Assembly (NCBI RefSeq): GCF_900116665.1
Contig: NZ_FPBK01000021.1
Coordinates: 1 to 45,049 of the forward strand
Reading direction: 5' to 3'
Length of the DNA: 45,049 nt
From: Pustulibacterium marinum
GTDB lineage: Bacteria; Bacteroidota; Bacteroidia; Flavobacteriales; Flavobacteriaceae
In this document: piece by piece, positions 26,285 through 34,140 of the stretch
Position numbering within the stretch: position 1 is the stretch's first letter
Layout: each line of letters begins with the position of its first letter
Made by a program: the position numbers and the translations under genes
The notes under the pieces: generated by a model
Database searches by the model: none
Seen by the model: only the letters and a program-made list of their open reading frames with translations
Told to the model about the DNA's origin: nothing

Positions 26285-26914
26285 ATGATACAAACGCAAG
26301 CACTTACCTTTCAATATTCAAAGAAAGCACCAGTGTTTACATTTCCTAATATTTCCCTTAGTTCTAGTGAACACCTGTTAATTATTGGGCAATCCGGTAT
26401 AGGAAAAACAACCTTTCTGCATCTCCTTGCCGGATTGCTTTCTCCTAAAAGTGGTTCTATAAAAGTAGGAACTACTAATTTGGAAAAATTATCACAAAAA
26501 GATTTAGATAGATTTAGAGGTGATAAAATAGGTTTTGTTTTTCAAAGAAATCATGCTTTAAAAACATTGACAGTTTTAGAAAATTTACAATTAAGGTTGC
26601 GGTTGGCCAATCCCATGGCTCCAGAAAAACAAATAACTGCGTTGTTACAAACGCTTCAACTTACCCATGTTCAGCATCAAAAGCCACATAGCTTAAGTTT
26701 AGGACAATTACAGCGCTTGGGAATTGCTATGGCATTGGTTCATCATCCAAAGTTAATTTTGGCAGACGAACCCACTTCTAGTCTTGATGATGAAAACTGT
26801 AAAATGGTGATGGAGTTATTACTAAAGCAAGCGGAAGAAAAACAATCTAATCTTATTGTAATAACTCACGATCATCGTATTATGCCTTATTTTTCAAATG
26901 TATTGAAGCTATGA
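26285..26914 (+). CDS. ABC transporter ATP-binding protein (LolD/MacB type)
   Basis: The 209-residue protein is an ABC ATPase: Walker A GQSGIGKTT (about 35-43), Q-loop FVFQRNHAL, signature LSLGQLQRLGIA, Walker B LILADEPT, and the H-loop VITHDHR. Size and motifs match the LolD/MacB/FtsE class that partners FtsX-type permeases. It follows the COG0523 GTPase gene by 25 bases, and its stop overlaps the ATG of the permease (ATGA), so ATPase and permease are translationally coupled. Confidence 0.92.
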   Translation: MIQTQALTFQYSKKAPVFTFPNISLSSSEHLLIIGQSGIGKTTFLHLLAGLLSPKSGSIKVGTTNLEKLSQKDLDRFRGDKIGFVFQRNHALKTLTVLENLQLRLRLANPMAPEKQITALLQTLQLTHVQHQKPHSLSLGQLQRLGIAMALVHHPKLILADEPTSSLDDENCKMVMELLLKQAEEKQSNLIVITHDHRIMPYFSNVLKL

Positions 26915-28164
26915 TGAATCTTACCAAACTGAGTTTTCGCAATACATTGTATAAACCAGTAGAAGCATGTTTAACGGTTTTGGTATTGAGTGTGAGCATT
27001 GGATTATTGCTTGCGGTTCAGGAATTGGATTGGTCTTTCAAAAATCAATTTGAAGGCAGTTTAAATGGAATAGATATGGTAGTTGGAGCAAAGGGAAGTC
27101 CATTGCAATTGGTAATGGCTTCTGTTTTACATATTGATAATCCTACCGGAAATATTCCATTAAAAGAAGCAGATCAAATAGCTCAAAATCCTATGGTAGC
27201 GTCTGCGGTGCCTATTTCGTACGGAGATAATTATCGTGGATATCGAATTGTAGGTAGCAACGCTCATTTTTTTGATATTTACAATGCCACATTTAAAAAA
27301 GGAAGAATGATGGAGCATCCTTTTGAAGTGGTTTTGGGATCAAGTGTAGCTAAAAATTCACAACTAAAAGTAGGAGATACGTTTAAGAGTTCTCATGGAT
27401 TGGCATCAGAAGGAGGTCATCAACACGAACAATTAATGAAGGTTGTGGGTATTTTATCTGAAACACATACGGTATTAGACAAATTAATGGTAACACCACT
27501 AGAGAGCATTTGGGATATACACCATCATCATCAGGAAGAGGAGGAAAATCATGAAGAGGCAGTACATCACCATAAAGAACATAAAGCAGCACATCATCAT
27601 GAGGAAGATGAAGCAAAAGAAATTACGTCTTTATTAGTGAAATTTAAGAGCCCTATGGCGCTGTTACGTATGCCTAGAAACATCAATAGTAATACCAATT
27701 TGCAAGCCGCACTTCCAAAGGTTGAACTTGAAAAATTGAAAAGTTATACAGGTATAGGAGTTCAGACTATTACTTGGATAGCTTATATTTTACTGGCAAT
27801 TTCCTGCCTTACATTTTTTGTAAATCTCTATAAAATGGTAAAGGAAAAATCCTTTGAATTAGCTTTATTGCGAACCTACGGCGCGAGTACTTTTCAATTG
27901 CTTCGAATGATTTTTTTAGAAGGAAGTTTGGTTTTATTTTTTTCCATGCTGATAGGGTCCGGATTTTCACAACTAGGCATAAAATATATCGAAATAGTAC
28001 TTAATGAAAACTATGTGGAAGGTATTTCTAGCTCAATTCCGTATCAACAATTTAGCATCACGCTATTCCTTTTTCTAGTCATGTTTTTGGCTGCTGTCAT
28101 TGTAGCATTGATTCCATTAATTCGAATGAATATTTCTAAAATCATAAGTCATGAAGCATTGTAA
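26911..28164 (+). CDS. FtsX-type ABC permease with His-rich extracytoplasmic loop
   Basis: The 417-residue protein has the MacB/FtsX layout: helix 1 (about 19-38), a large periplasmic domain (about 45-280), and three C-terminal helices (about 290-315, 335-360, 380-405). The periplasmic domain holds an unusual metal-binding stretch at about residues 204-233, with clusters HHHH, HHHKEH and HHH separated by Glu-rich sequence. This feature plus the Zur-box promoter suggests zinc handling. A similar Zur-controlled ABC cassette is known in Pseudomonas aeruginosa (PA4063-PA4066), where the His-rich part is a separate protein. The transported molecule is unknown. Confidence 0.88.
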   Translation: MMNLTKLSFRNTLYKPVEACLTVLVLSVSIGLLLAVQELDWSFKNQFEGSLNGIDMVVGAKGSPLQLVMASVLHIDNPTGNIPLKEADQIAQNPMVASAVPISYGDNYRGYRIVGSNAHFFDIYNATFKKGRMMEHPFEVVLGSSVAKNSQLKVGDTFKSSHGLASEGGHQHEQLMKVVGILSETHTVLDKLMVTPLESIWDIHHHHQEEEENHEEAVHHHKEHKAAHHHEEDEAKEITSLLVKFKSPMALLRMPRNINSNTNLQAALPKVELEKLKSYTGIGVQTITWIAYILLAISCLTFFVNLYKMVKEKSFELALLRTYGASTFQLLRMIFLEGSLVLFFSMLIGSGFSQLGIKYIEIVLNENYVEGISSSIPYQQFSITLFLFLVMFLAAVIVALIPLIRMNISKIISHEAL

Positions 28165-28597
28165 GATTATTTTCATCATATATTTCTTAGTTTGTGGTTT
28201 TGCATCTAGTTATGCACAACAAAAAGTGACCTGGACAGATCTGTCTAAGGTCACTTTTACTGAAGAATATTTTCAATCGTATGGAGATTATTTTTTAAAA
28301 CCACACTTTAAAGAATCTGTAAAAAAGCTAGCGGGTAAAACAATCACTGTAGAAGGTCATTTTTTGAATATTTTTCCGGAGGAGAACGTGTATATACTTT
28401 CAAAAACTCCCATGTCTGCTTGTTTTTTCTGTGGCGTTGGAGGTCCGGAAACTACCGTAGAACTCCAATTTAATCAAACACCAAGTTTTAAAACAGATGC
28501 AATAGTATCTGTAACAGGGACTTTAGAACTGAATTCTGATGGTGTTGAACATTTTATTTTCATTCTTAAGAATTGTAAAGCGGAAAAAGTTAATTGA
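28151..28597 (+). CDS. Small secreted cysteine-containing protein, DUF3299-like
   Basis: This 148-residue protein starts inside the end of the permease gene (14-bp overlap), so it is surely part of the operon. It has a signal peptide (IIFIIYFLVCGFASSYAQ) and a compact mature domain with GKTITVEGHFLNIFPEENVYIL, then MSACFFCGVGGPETTVEL (a CXXC pair that could bind metal) and VSVTGTLELNSDG. This resembles DUF3299 proteins, which accompany the same ABC cassette in other Zur-controlled loci; the DUF call is from memory of the pattern, not a search. A periplasmic metal-binding or accessory role is inferred. Confidence 0.75.
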   Translation: MKHCKIIFIIYFLVCGFASSYAQQKVTWTDLSKVTFTEEYFQSYGDYFLKPHFKESVKKLAGKTITVEGHFLNIFPEENVYILSKTPMSACFFCGVGGPETTVELQFNQTPSFKTDAIVSVTGTLELNSDGVEHFIFILKNCKAEKVN

Positions 28598-28612
28598 CCA
28601 AGGCGTTATTGC

Positions 28613-29515
28613 TTAAAAACTTTCCTGAACCAATTCCATGTTAACCATGGCTCCGGCTAAGTTTCCTTGTGCAATGGCACTCGCTACGGATCGCATTGGA
28701 AAAACATTATCTCCGCATGCGTACACTCCGGGAATCACAGTTTTCATCGTAGCATCTGTTTCCAAATATCCTTGCTCGTTGAGCTTACATCCAAGTTTTT
28801 CAGGAATACTGCAATGTTGTGTAAAAGGTCTTGGAGCATACAATGCATTTAAAGCTATAGATTCACCATTTTCAAGGATAATCTGATGTAGATAACCATC
28901 TGTATGAACAATTTCTTTTAAAGCGCTATGTTTAACTTCGATTTCGTTTTTAGCAAGTTTTTGGAGTTGTTCTTCTGTAAAACTATTTTCTGAAGCAAAG
29001 ATTGTAAGCTTATCTGTAAGATTTCGTATCAAACCTGCCATGTGCATAGCTTTATCGCCACTGGCAAACAATCCGGTTGGCTGTTTTTTGTATTCATATC
29101 CATGGCAATACGGACAATGAATTACTGAAATTCCCCAGCACTCGGAAAATCCTGTAATCTCTGGCATTATATCTTTAATACCCGTTGCAAAGATGAGTTT
29201 TTTAGCACTAAAAGTTTCATTGGTGTCTGTGTTAATTATGAAATAATCTTCCATTTTGGTTCCAGACATTGCCTTTGCTTTCGTGAAAGTTACTGAAGAG
29301 TATTGTAAAACTTGTTCTTTTGCTTGTTGCGCAATTTCCGATGGCTTTTTGCCGTCGTGCGTAACAAAGTTATGAGAATGTGGTGTCTGTTCATTGCATG
29401 GTTTACCGCTATCTATAATCAAGGTTTTTCGTAAAGATCTTCCTAAAGCCATAGCTGACGAGAGTCCTGCATAACTTCCTCCTATAATAATCACTTCGTA
29501 ATCTACTGTTTTCAT
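28613..29515 (-). CDS. Thioredoxin-reductase-like flavoprotein with CPYC motif (dithiol-oxidase-like)
   Basis: The 300-residue protein has an N-terminal FAD site GGSYAGLSSAMALGRSLRK, a redox-active CPYC (Cys134/Cys137) in HCPYCHGYE, and the C-terminal FAD motif GVYACGDN. The second nucleotide-binding motif, GGGDSA in true thioredoxin reductases, reads FASGDKA. The HCPYCHGYE motif resembles GliT/HlmI-type flavoenzymes that oxidise dithiols to disulfides, but many bacterial homologues with this motif have no known substrate. It is convergent with the ABC operon, and a perfect Zur-type palindrome overlaps its promoter, so expression under zinc limitation is expected. Confidence 0.85.
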   Translation of the reverse strand: MKTVDYEVIIIGGSYAGLSSAMALGRSLRKTLIIDSGKPCNEQTPHSHNFVTHDGKKPSEIAQQAKEQVLQYSSVTFTKAKAMSGTKMEDYFIINTDTNETFSAKKLIFATGIKDIMPEITGFSECWGISVIHCPYCHGYEYKKQPTGLFASGDKAMHMAGLIRNLTDKLTIFASENSFTEEQLQKLAKNEIEVKHSALKEIVHTDGYLHQIILENGESIALNALYAPRPFTQHCSIPEKLGCKLNEQGYLETDATMKTVIPGVYACGDNVFPMRSVASAIAQGNLAGAMVNMELVQESF

Positions 29516-29535
29516 ATCATATCAATTTGTAGATT

Positions 29536-29564
29536 CAAATGTAATCAATTAAACTTAAACGCAA
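29536..29564 (-). promoter_or_regulatory. Promoter of the CPYC flavoprotein gene
   Basis: On the minus strand TTG (29564-29562) is followed after 18 bases by TACATTTG (29543-29536), the same -7 octamer as the cobW promoter. The TTG lies inside a Zur-type palindrome. Confidence 0.7.
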
Positions 29565-29574
29565 CAATGTTGCG
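29560..29574. promoter_or_regulatory. Zur-type 7-1-7 operator, copy 3 (perfect)
   Basis: CGCAACAATGTTGCG is a perfect 7-1-7 palindrome that matches the two boxes 4.6 kb away at the zur-cobW promoter. It covers the TTG element of the flavoprotein promoter. Confidence 0.8.
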
Positions 29575-29711
29575 ATTGTTTAAATAGAATAATGTTCTTC
29601 ATTTCTAAGTAATTTCTTTTTATGAACGTTTTATCCTCGATAGAATACTACTTTTCAGGGGTATAATACGGTTGTTTATATAGTTCATTTCTTCATGGGA
29701 ATTCTCCAAAC

Positions 29712-29719
29712 TAACTTTG
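29712..29719 (+). promoter_or_regulatory. -7 element of the RND efflux operon
   Basis: TAACTTTG matches TANNTTTG exactly, 76 bases before the adaptor ATG. No clear TTG is seen 17-23 bases upstream, which is common in regulated promoters. Confidence 0.5.
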
Positions 29720-29735
29720 ATTCTTATAGAATCAA
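29717..29735. promoter_or_regulatory. 19-bp perfect palindrome, probable operator of the RND operon
   Basis: TTGATTCTTATAGAATCAA is an 8-3-8 perfect inverted repeat overlapping the last three bases of the -7 element, with partly symmetrical flanks (AACT on the left, AGTT on the right). It is the position expected for a repressor such as a TetR or MarR protein. No such regulator gene is adjacent. Confidence 0.6.
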
Positions 29736-29795
29736 TAGTTCACCAATAACCAGATCATATTCATTTATAGCATCTATTAATTAGCAGATATTTCC

Positions 29796-30983
29796 ATGAT
29801 GAGAATTAAAAATTTTAGTGCGGCTTTTGCACTACTTTTAGGATTGGTAGGTTGTAATTCGAGTACCGAAAAAAACAATCAAACCGCCACAGTAACTTCC
29901 TATAAAACCATATCCATGTCACCGGATAGTGTTTTATTATATTCAGATTTTCCGGCAACTTTAGAAGGTGTTGAAAATATAGAAATTAGACCCAAGATCG
30001 AAGGCTTTATCGAAAAAGTACTTGTAGATGAAGGTGAATATGTGACCAAAGGTGAGTTACTTTTTATTTTAGACGCACCAACGTATGAACAAGATGTAAG
30101 AAATGCACAAGCGGCTATAGAAAGCAACAAAGCAGCTGTGAGCACGGCCAAAGTCGATGTAGAAAAAGCAAAACCTTTGGTAGCAAGAGAAATCATTAGC
30201 AAGTTTGAATTAACCTCTGCTGAGAATACCTTAAAATCTGCCGAAGCAGCATTAGAACAAGCCGAAGCTGATTTGGTAAACGCCAAAATTAATAACAATT
30301 ATACACGTGTAACTTCACCAGTTTCTGGTGTCATTGGTACGCTTCCTTATAAATTAGGAAGTTTGGTGAGTAGTTCTACAACCGATCCACTGACCAAAGT
30401 TTCTAATATTGATAGTATTTACGCCTACTTTTCTATTAATGAAAAGACATTGCTGAATTTCTTCAGAAATACCAAAGGAACCTATACAACCGATAAAATC
30501 AAAAGTCTTCCAGAAGTACAACTTTTACTTTCAGACGGATCTACGTTTGATGAAACTGGAAAAGTACAAACCATAAGCGGTCAAGTGGATGAAGAAACGG
30601 GTTCTTTCAATGTGCGAGCCATTTTTGATAATCCTTACGGAATGTTGCGTACGGGAAACAGCGCTACTGTACGCATTCCAAATACCATGAAAAATATCTT
30701 TCTAATTCCGCAAGCAGCAACGTACGAGATTCAAGGAAATGTCTATGTCTATGTAGTGGATGAAAATTCCAAAGCGAAAGCTGTAAAAATTACCGTAACC
30801 GCCACACCAAACGGAAAAGCCTATGTGGTGACAGATGGACTTAAGAAAGGTGATAAGGTAATTGTAGAAGGAATCAATTCTTTGTCAGACGGAAAAGAAG
30901 TTAAAGCAGAAATGGTAAAAGCTTCCGAAGTTAAAGCTCTTCAAGAAGTTTCAAACAGTTCTGAAATCACTACAGAAAACTAG
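29796..30983 (+). CDS. RND efflux periplasmic adaptor (membrane fusion lipoprotein)
   Basis: The 395-residue protein is a membrane fusion protein of the AcrA/MexA type. It has a lipoprotein leader (LLLGLVGC, Cys20), the lipoyl half-motifs IEIRPKIEGFIEKVLVDEGEYVTKGELLFILD and NNYTRVTSPVSGVIGTLPYKLGSLVS, a helical hairpin between them (about residues 95-165), and a C-terminal beta-barrel with DEETGSFNVRAIFDNP and GMLRTGNSATVRIP. It links the inner-membrane pump to the outer-membrane channel encoded in the next two genes (7-base gap to the pump gene). Confidence 0.95.
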   Translation: MMRIKNFSAAFALLLGLVGCNSSTEKNNQTATVTSYKTISMSPDSVLLYSDFPATLEGVENIEIRPKIEGFIEKVLVDEGEYVTKGELLFILDAPTYEQDVRNAQAAIESNKAAVSTAKVDVEKAKPLVAREIISKFELTSAENTLKSAEAALEQAEADLVNAKINNNYTRVTSPVSGVIGTLPYKLGSLVSSSTTDPLTKVSNIDSIYAYFSINEKTLLNFFRNTKGTYTTDKIKSLPEVQLLLSDGSTFDETGKVQTISGQVDEETGSFNVRAIFDNPYGMLRTGNSATVRIPNTMKNIFLIPQAATYEIQGNVYVYVVDENSKAKAVKITVTATPNGKAYVVTDGLKKGDKVIVEGINSLSDGKEVKAEMVKASEVKALQEVSNSSEITTEN

Positions 30984-30989
30984 CCTATT

Positions 30990-33900
30990 ATGTTTAAGAA
31001 ATTTATAAAAAGACCAGTGTTGTCGTCCGTAATTTCTGTGATCATTTTGATCTTGGGAATTATAGGAATGCTAACACTGCCAATGTCACAATATCCAGAT
31101 ATTGCACCGCCAACAGTTTCGGTTTCAGCTTCATATCAAGGAGCCAATGCAGAAGCAGTTTTGAATAGTGTATTAATTCCGCTAGAAGAAGAAATTAATG
31201 GAGTAGAGGGCATGACGTACATGACTTCTACTGCAACCAATGACGGTTCGGCAAGTATCACTGTGTATTTTGAATTAGGAACAGATCCTGATATTGCCGC
31301 AGTAAACGTTCAGAATAGAGTTTCTAGAGCTTCTAGCTTGTTGCCACAAGAGGTTACGCAAGCCGGAGTAACTACTGAAAAAAAACAAAGTAGTAATGTA
31401 TTGATTATCGGTTTGTATAGTACCAATCCAGATCATGATGCGAAATTTGTTCAGAATTATGCCAACATCAATTTAATTCCGGTAATCAAAAGGGTGAATG
31501 GAGTTGGAGACGCAAGTGCTTTTGGTACCAAAGATTACAGTATGCGACTTTGGTTAAAAGCCGATGCCATGGCAAATTATGGTTTAATTCCAAGTGATAT
31601 TGCCGATGCGATAGACGATCAAAACTTTGAAGCAGCTCCTGGGCAATTGGGTTTACAAGGAAATCAATCCTATCAGTATACATTAAAATATACCGGAAAA
31701 TTAAAAGATGTTTCCGAGTTTGAAAACATTATTATTAGAACCACCGAAGACGGACATATTCTACGTGTAAAAGATGTTGCTCGTGTAGAATTAGGAGCTC
31801 AAACCTATAATACAATTACCTCGCTGAATGGATATCCAGGTATGGGTATTGCCATTGCCCAAACAGCAGGTTCAAATGCGCAAGAAGTTGTAGAGAACTC
31901 TACAAAAGTGCTGGAAGAACTAGCCCAGAATTTCCCAAAAGGAATGACGTATGTTGAAATGTCTAATGCCAATGATTTTCTGGAAGCTTCCATAGATAAA
32001 GTAATTCATACCTTAGTAGAAGCCTTTATTTTGGTATTCATTGTAGTTTTCATTTTTCTACAAGATTGGCGTTCAACGTTGGTTCCGGCAGTTTCCGTTC
32101 CTGTGGCTATTGTAGGTACATTTTTCTTTTTGAACGTATTTGGATTTACTATTAACTTACTCACGCTTTTTGCATTGGTATTGGCCATTGGTATTGTAGT
32201 AGATGATGCCATTGTGGTGGTGGAAGCAATTCACGCTAAATTAGACGATGGCTATACTTCCGCTAGGAAAGCGAGTTTAGATGCGATGGATGAAATTTCT
32301 GGCGCTATTATTTCCATTACATTGGTGATGGCAGCTGTGTTTATTCCGGTGAGTTTTATTAGTGGATCTTCGGGAGTTTTTTATCAACAGTTTGGATTAA
32401 CGCTAGCCGTTGCTATTGTACTTTCTGCCATTAATGCGTTAACATTGAGCCCGGCTTTGTGTGCGTTATTGTTAAAACCACACGGCGAACACGCGAAAAA
32501 GAACTTTGTACAGCGATTCTACACCGGCTTCAACGTAGCGTTTAACAAAACCACATATAAGTATCAAAAAGGAGTTTATTTCTTTATCAAACGTAAAGGA
32601 TTAGCTATGCTGATTTTAGCTGGATTTATTGCTGGTTTTGTGGTATTGATGAACGTAACACCAACAGCTTTTGTTCCCGAGGAAGATCAAGGAACTATTA
32701 TGTGTGATGTAAGTTTACCGGCAGCATCTTCTTTGGAAAGAACCGATGAGGTGATGGAAGAAATCAAAGGAATTGTTATGGAAATTCCCGAGGTGAAAGC
32801 GGTTATGAAATCAGTTGGTCGTGGAATGATTAGCGGAACCGGTTCTAACTACGGAATGCTAATTATGGAGCTTAATAGTTGGAATGAGCGTACAGGAGAT
32901 GGTCAAGATGTAGCGTCTATTATCAATAAATTATTTGCTAAAACAGCCGGAATTAAAGATGCGAAAGTGATTTTCTTTTCGCCACCAACCATTCGTGGTT
33001 TTGGTACTAGTAACGGATTTTCATTTCAGTTACAAGATCAAAAAGGTGGAACCGTAAATCAGTTGTATGAAGTGAGTCAGGAGTTTTTAGCTAAACTTTC
33101 CGAGCGTCCCGAAATTCAATATGCATCTACAAATTTTGATCCTACCTTTCCACAATACCAAATTAGTGTAGACGTAGCCAAAGCAAAGCGCGCAGGCTTT
33201 GGAGTTTCAGATATTCTTACAACTATGCAAGGTTATTTTGGTGGCGTATATGCTTCCAACTTTAATAAGTTCGGAAAGCAATTTCGTGTAATTTATCAGG
33301 CAGAACCTAAGTTTAGAGCTAATGAGCAAAGTCTGAATGCCATCAAAATTAAAAATGATAACGATGTGATGGCTCCTCTAAGTGAATTCATCACGCTGAA
33401 AAAAGTTTATGGTCCACAAACCATTAATCGTTTCAATCTGTTTACTTCGGTGAGTATCACGGGTGCGCCAAATGATGGTTATTCTTCTGGTGATGCTATT
33501 AACGCTATTAAAGAAGTAGCTTCAGAAACTTTACCTACTGGGTATGGTTATGAATTTTCCGGAATGACGCGTGAAGAACTTTCTGCAGGTAGCCAAACAG
33601 TGATCATTTTTATGTTGTGTCTTATTTTTGTGTACTTCTTATTAAGTGGTCAGTACGAAAGTTACATTCTTCCTTTTGCAGTACTGCTTTCGTTACCTAT
33701 TGGTTTAGCCGGCGTATTACTTTTTGCAAATCTCTTTGGAATTAGCAACAACATTTACATTCAAATTACCTTGATCATGCTGATTGGATTGTTAGCCAAA
33801 AATGCCATTCTGATTGTGGAATTTGCATTACAAAGAAGGCGACATGGAGAAACGATTGTTCAATCTGCTTTGGACGGCGCTGTAGCACGTTTCAGACCTA

Positions 33901-34124
33901 TTCTAATGACGTCGTTCGCTTTTATTTTTGGATTATTTCCATTAATGATTGCAAGTGGAGCAGGAGCTCAGGGAAATAATTCTATTGGTACGGGAGCTAT
34001 TGGCGGAATGCTGATAGGTACTGTAATCGGAATTGTAGTTATCCCGGTATTGTATGTTATTTTCCAGAGTTTGCATGAGAAAATTGTTGGCGAACGTAAT
34101 GATGATTGGGGTGATGAAGCATAA
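30990..34124 (+). CDS. RND efflux pump, inner-membrane permease (AcrB/HAE1 family)
   Basis: The 1044-residue protein has the full AcrB layout: helix 1 near the N-terminus, two large periplasmic loops, and two groups of helices. Proton-relay residues appear in LVLAIGIVVDDAIVVVEAIH (paired Asp in helix 4). The start FKKFIKRPVLSSVISVIILILGIIGM and the motif LPMSQYPDIAPPTVSVSASYQGANAE are typical of the HAE1 multidrug group. Substrates cannot be told from sequence. Adaptor upstream and outer-membrane channel downstream complete a tripartite system. Confidence 0.96.
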   Translation: MFKKFIKRPVLSSVISVIILILGIIGMLTLPMSQYPDIAPPTVSVSASYQGANAEAVLNSVLIPLEEEINGVEGMTYMTSTATNDGSASITVYFELGTDPDIAAVNVQNRVSRASSLLPQEVTQAGVTTEKKQSSNVLIIGLYSTNPDHDAKFVQNYANINLIPVIKRVNGVGDASAFGTKDYSMRLWLKADAMANYGLIPSDIADAIDDQNFEAAPGQLGLQGNQSYQYTLKYTGKLKDVSEFENIIIRTTEDGHILRVKDVARVELGAQTYNTITSLNGYPGMGIAIAQTAGSNAQEVVENSTKVLEELAQNFPKGMTYVEMSNANDFLEASIDKVIHTLVEAFILVFIVVFIFLQDWRSTLVPAVSVPVAIVGTFFFLNVFGFTINLLTLFALVLAIGIVVDDAIVVVEAIHAKLDDGYTSARKASLDAMDEISGAIISITLVMAAVFIPVSFISGSSGVFYQQFGLTLAVAIVLSAINALTLSPALCALLLKPHGEHAKKNFVQRFYTGFNVAFNKTTYKYQKGVYFFIKRKGLAMLILAGFIAGFVVLMNVTPTAFVPEEDQGTIMCDVSLPAASSLERTDEVMEEIKGIVMEIPEVKAVMKSVGRGMISGTGSNYGMLIMELNSWNERTGDGQDVASIINKLFAKTAGIKDAKVIFFSPPTIRGFGTSNGFSFQLQDQKGGTVNQLYEVSQEFLAKLSERPEIQYASTNFDPTFPQYQISVDVAKAKRAGFGVSDILTTMQGYFGGVYASNFNKFGKQFRVIYQAEPKFRANEQSLNAIKIKNDNDVMAPLSEFITLKKVYGPQTINRFNLFTSVSITGAPNDGYSSGDAINAIKEVASETLPTGYGYEFSGMTREELSAGSQTVIIFMLCLIFVYFLLSGQYESYILPFAVLLSLPIGLAGVLLFANLFGISNNIYIQITLIMLIGLLAKNAILIVEFALQRRRHGETIVQSALDGAVARFRPILMTSFAFIFGLFPLMIASGAGAQGNNSIGTGAIGGMLIGTVIGIVVIPVLYVIFQSLHEKIVGERNDDWGDEA

Positions 34125-34140
34125 CGAAAAGAAATTCAGA

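Noticed and set aside
34054-34140. Longer start for the outer-membrane efflux channel
   Set aside because: It overlaps the end of the pump gene and would hide the lipoprotein leader that begins at 34141.
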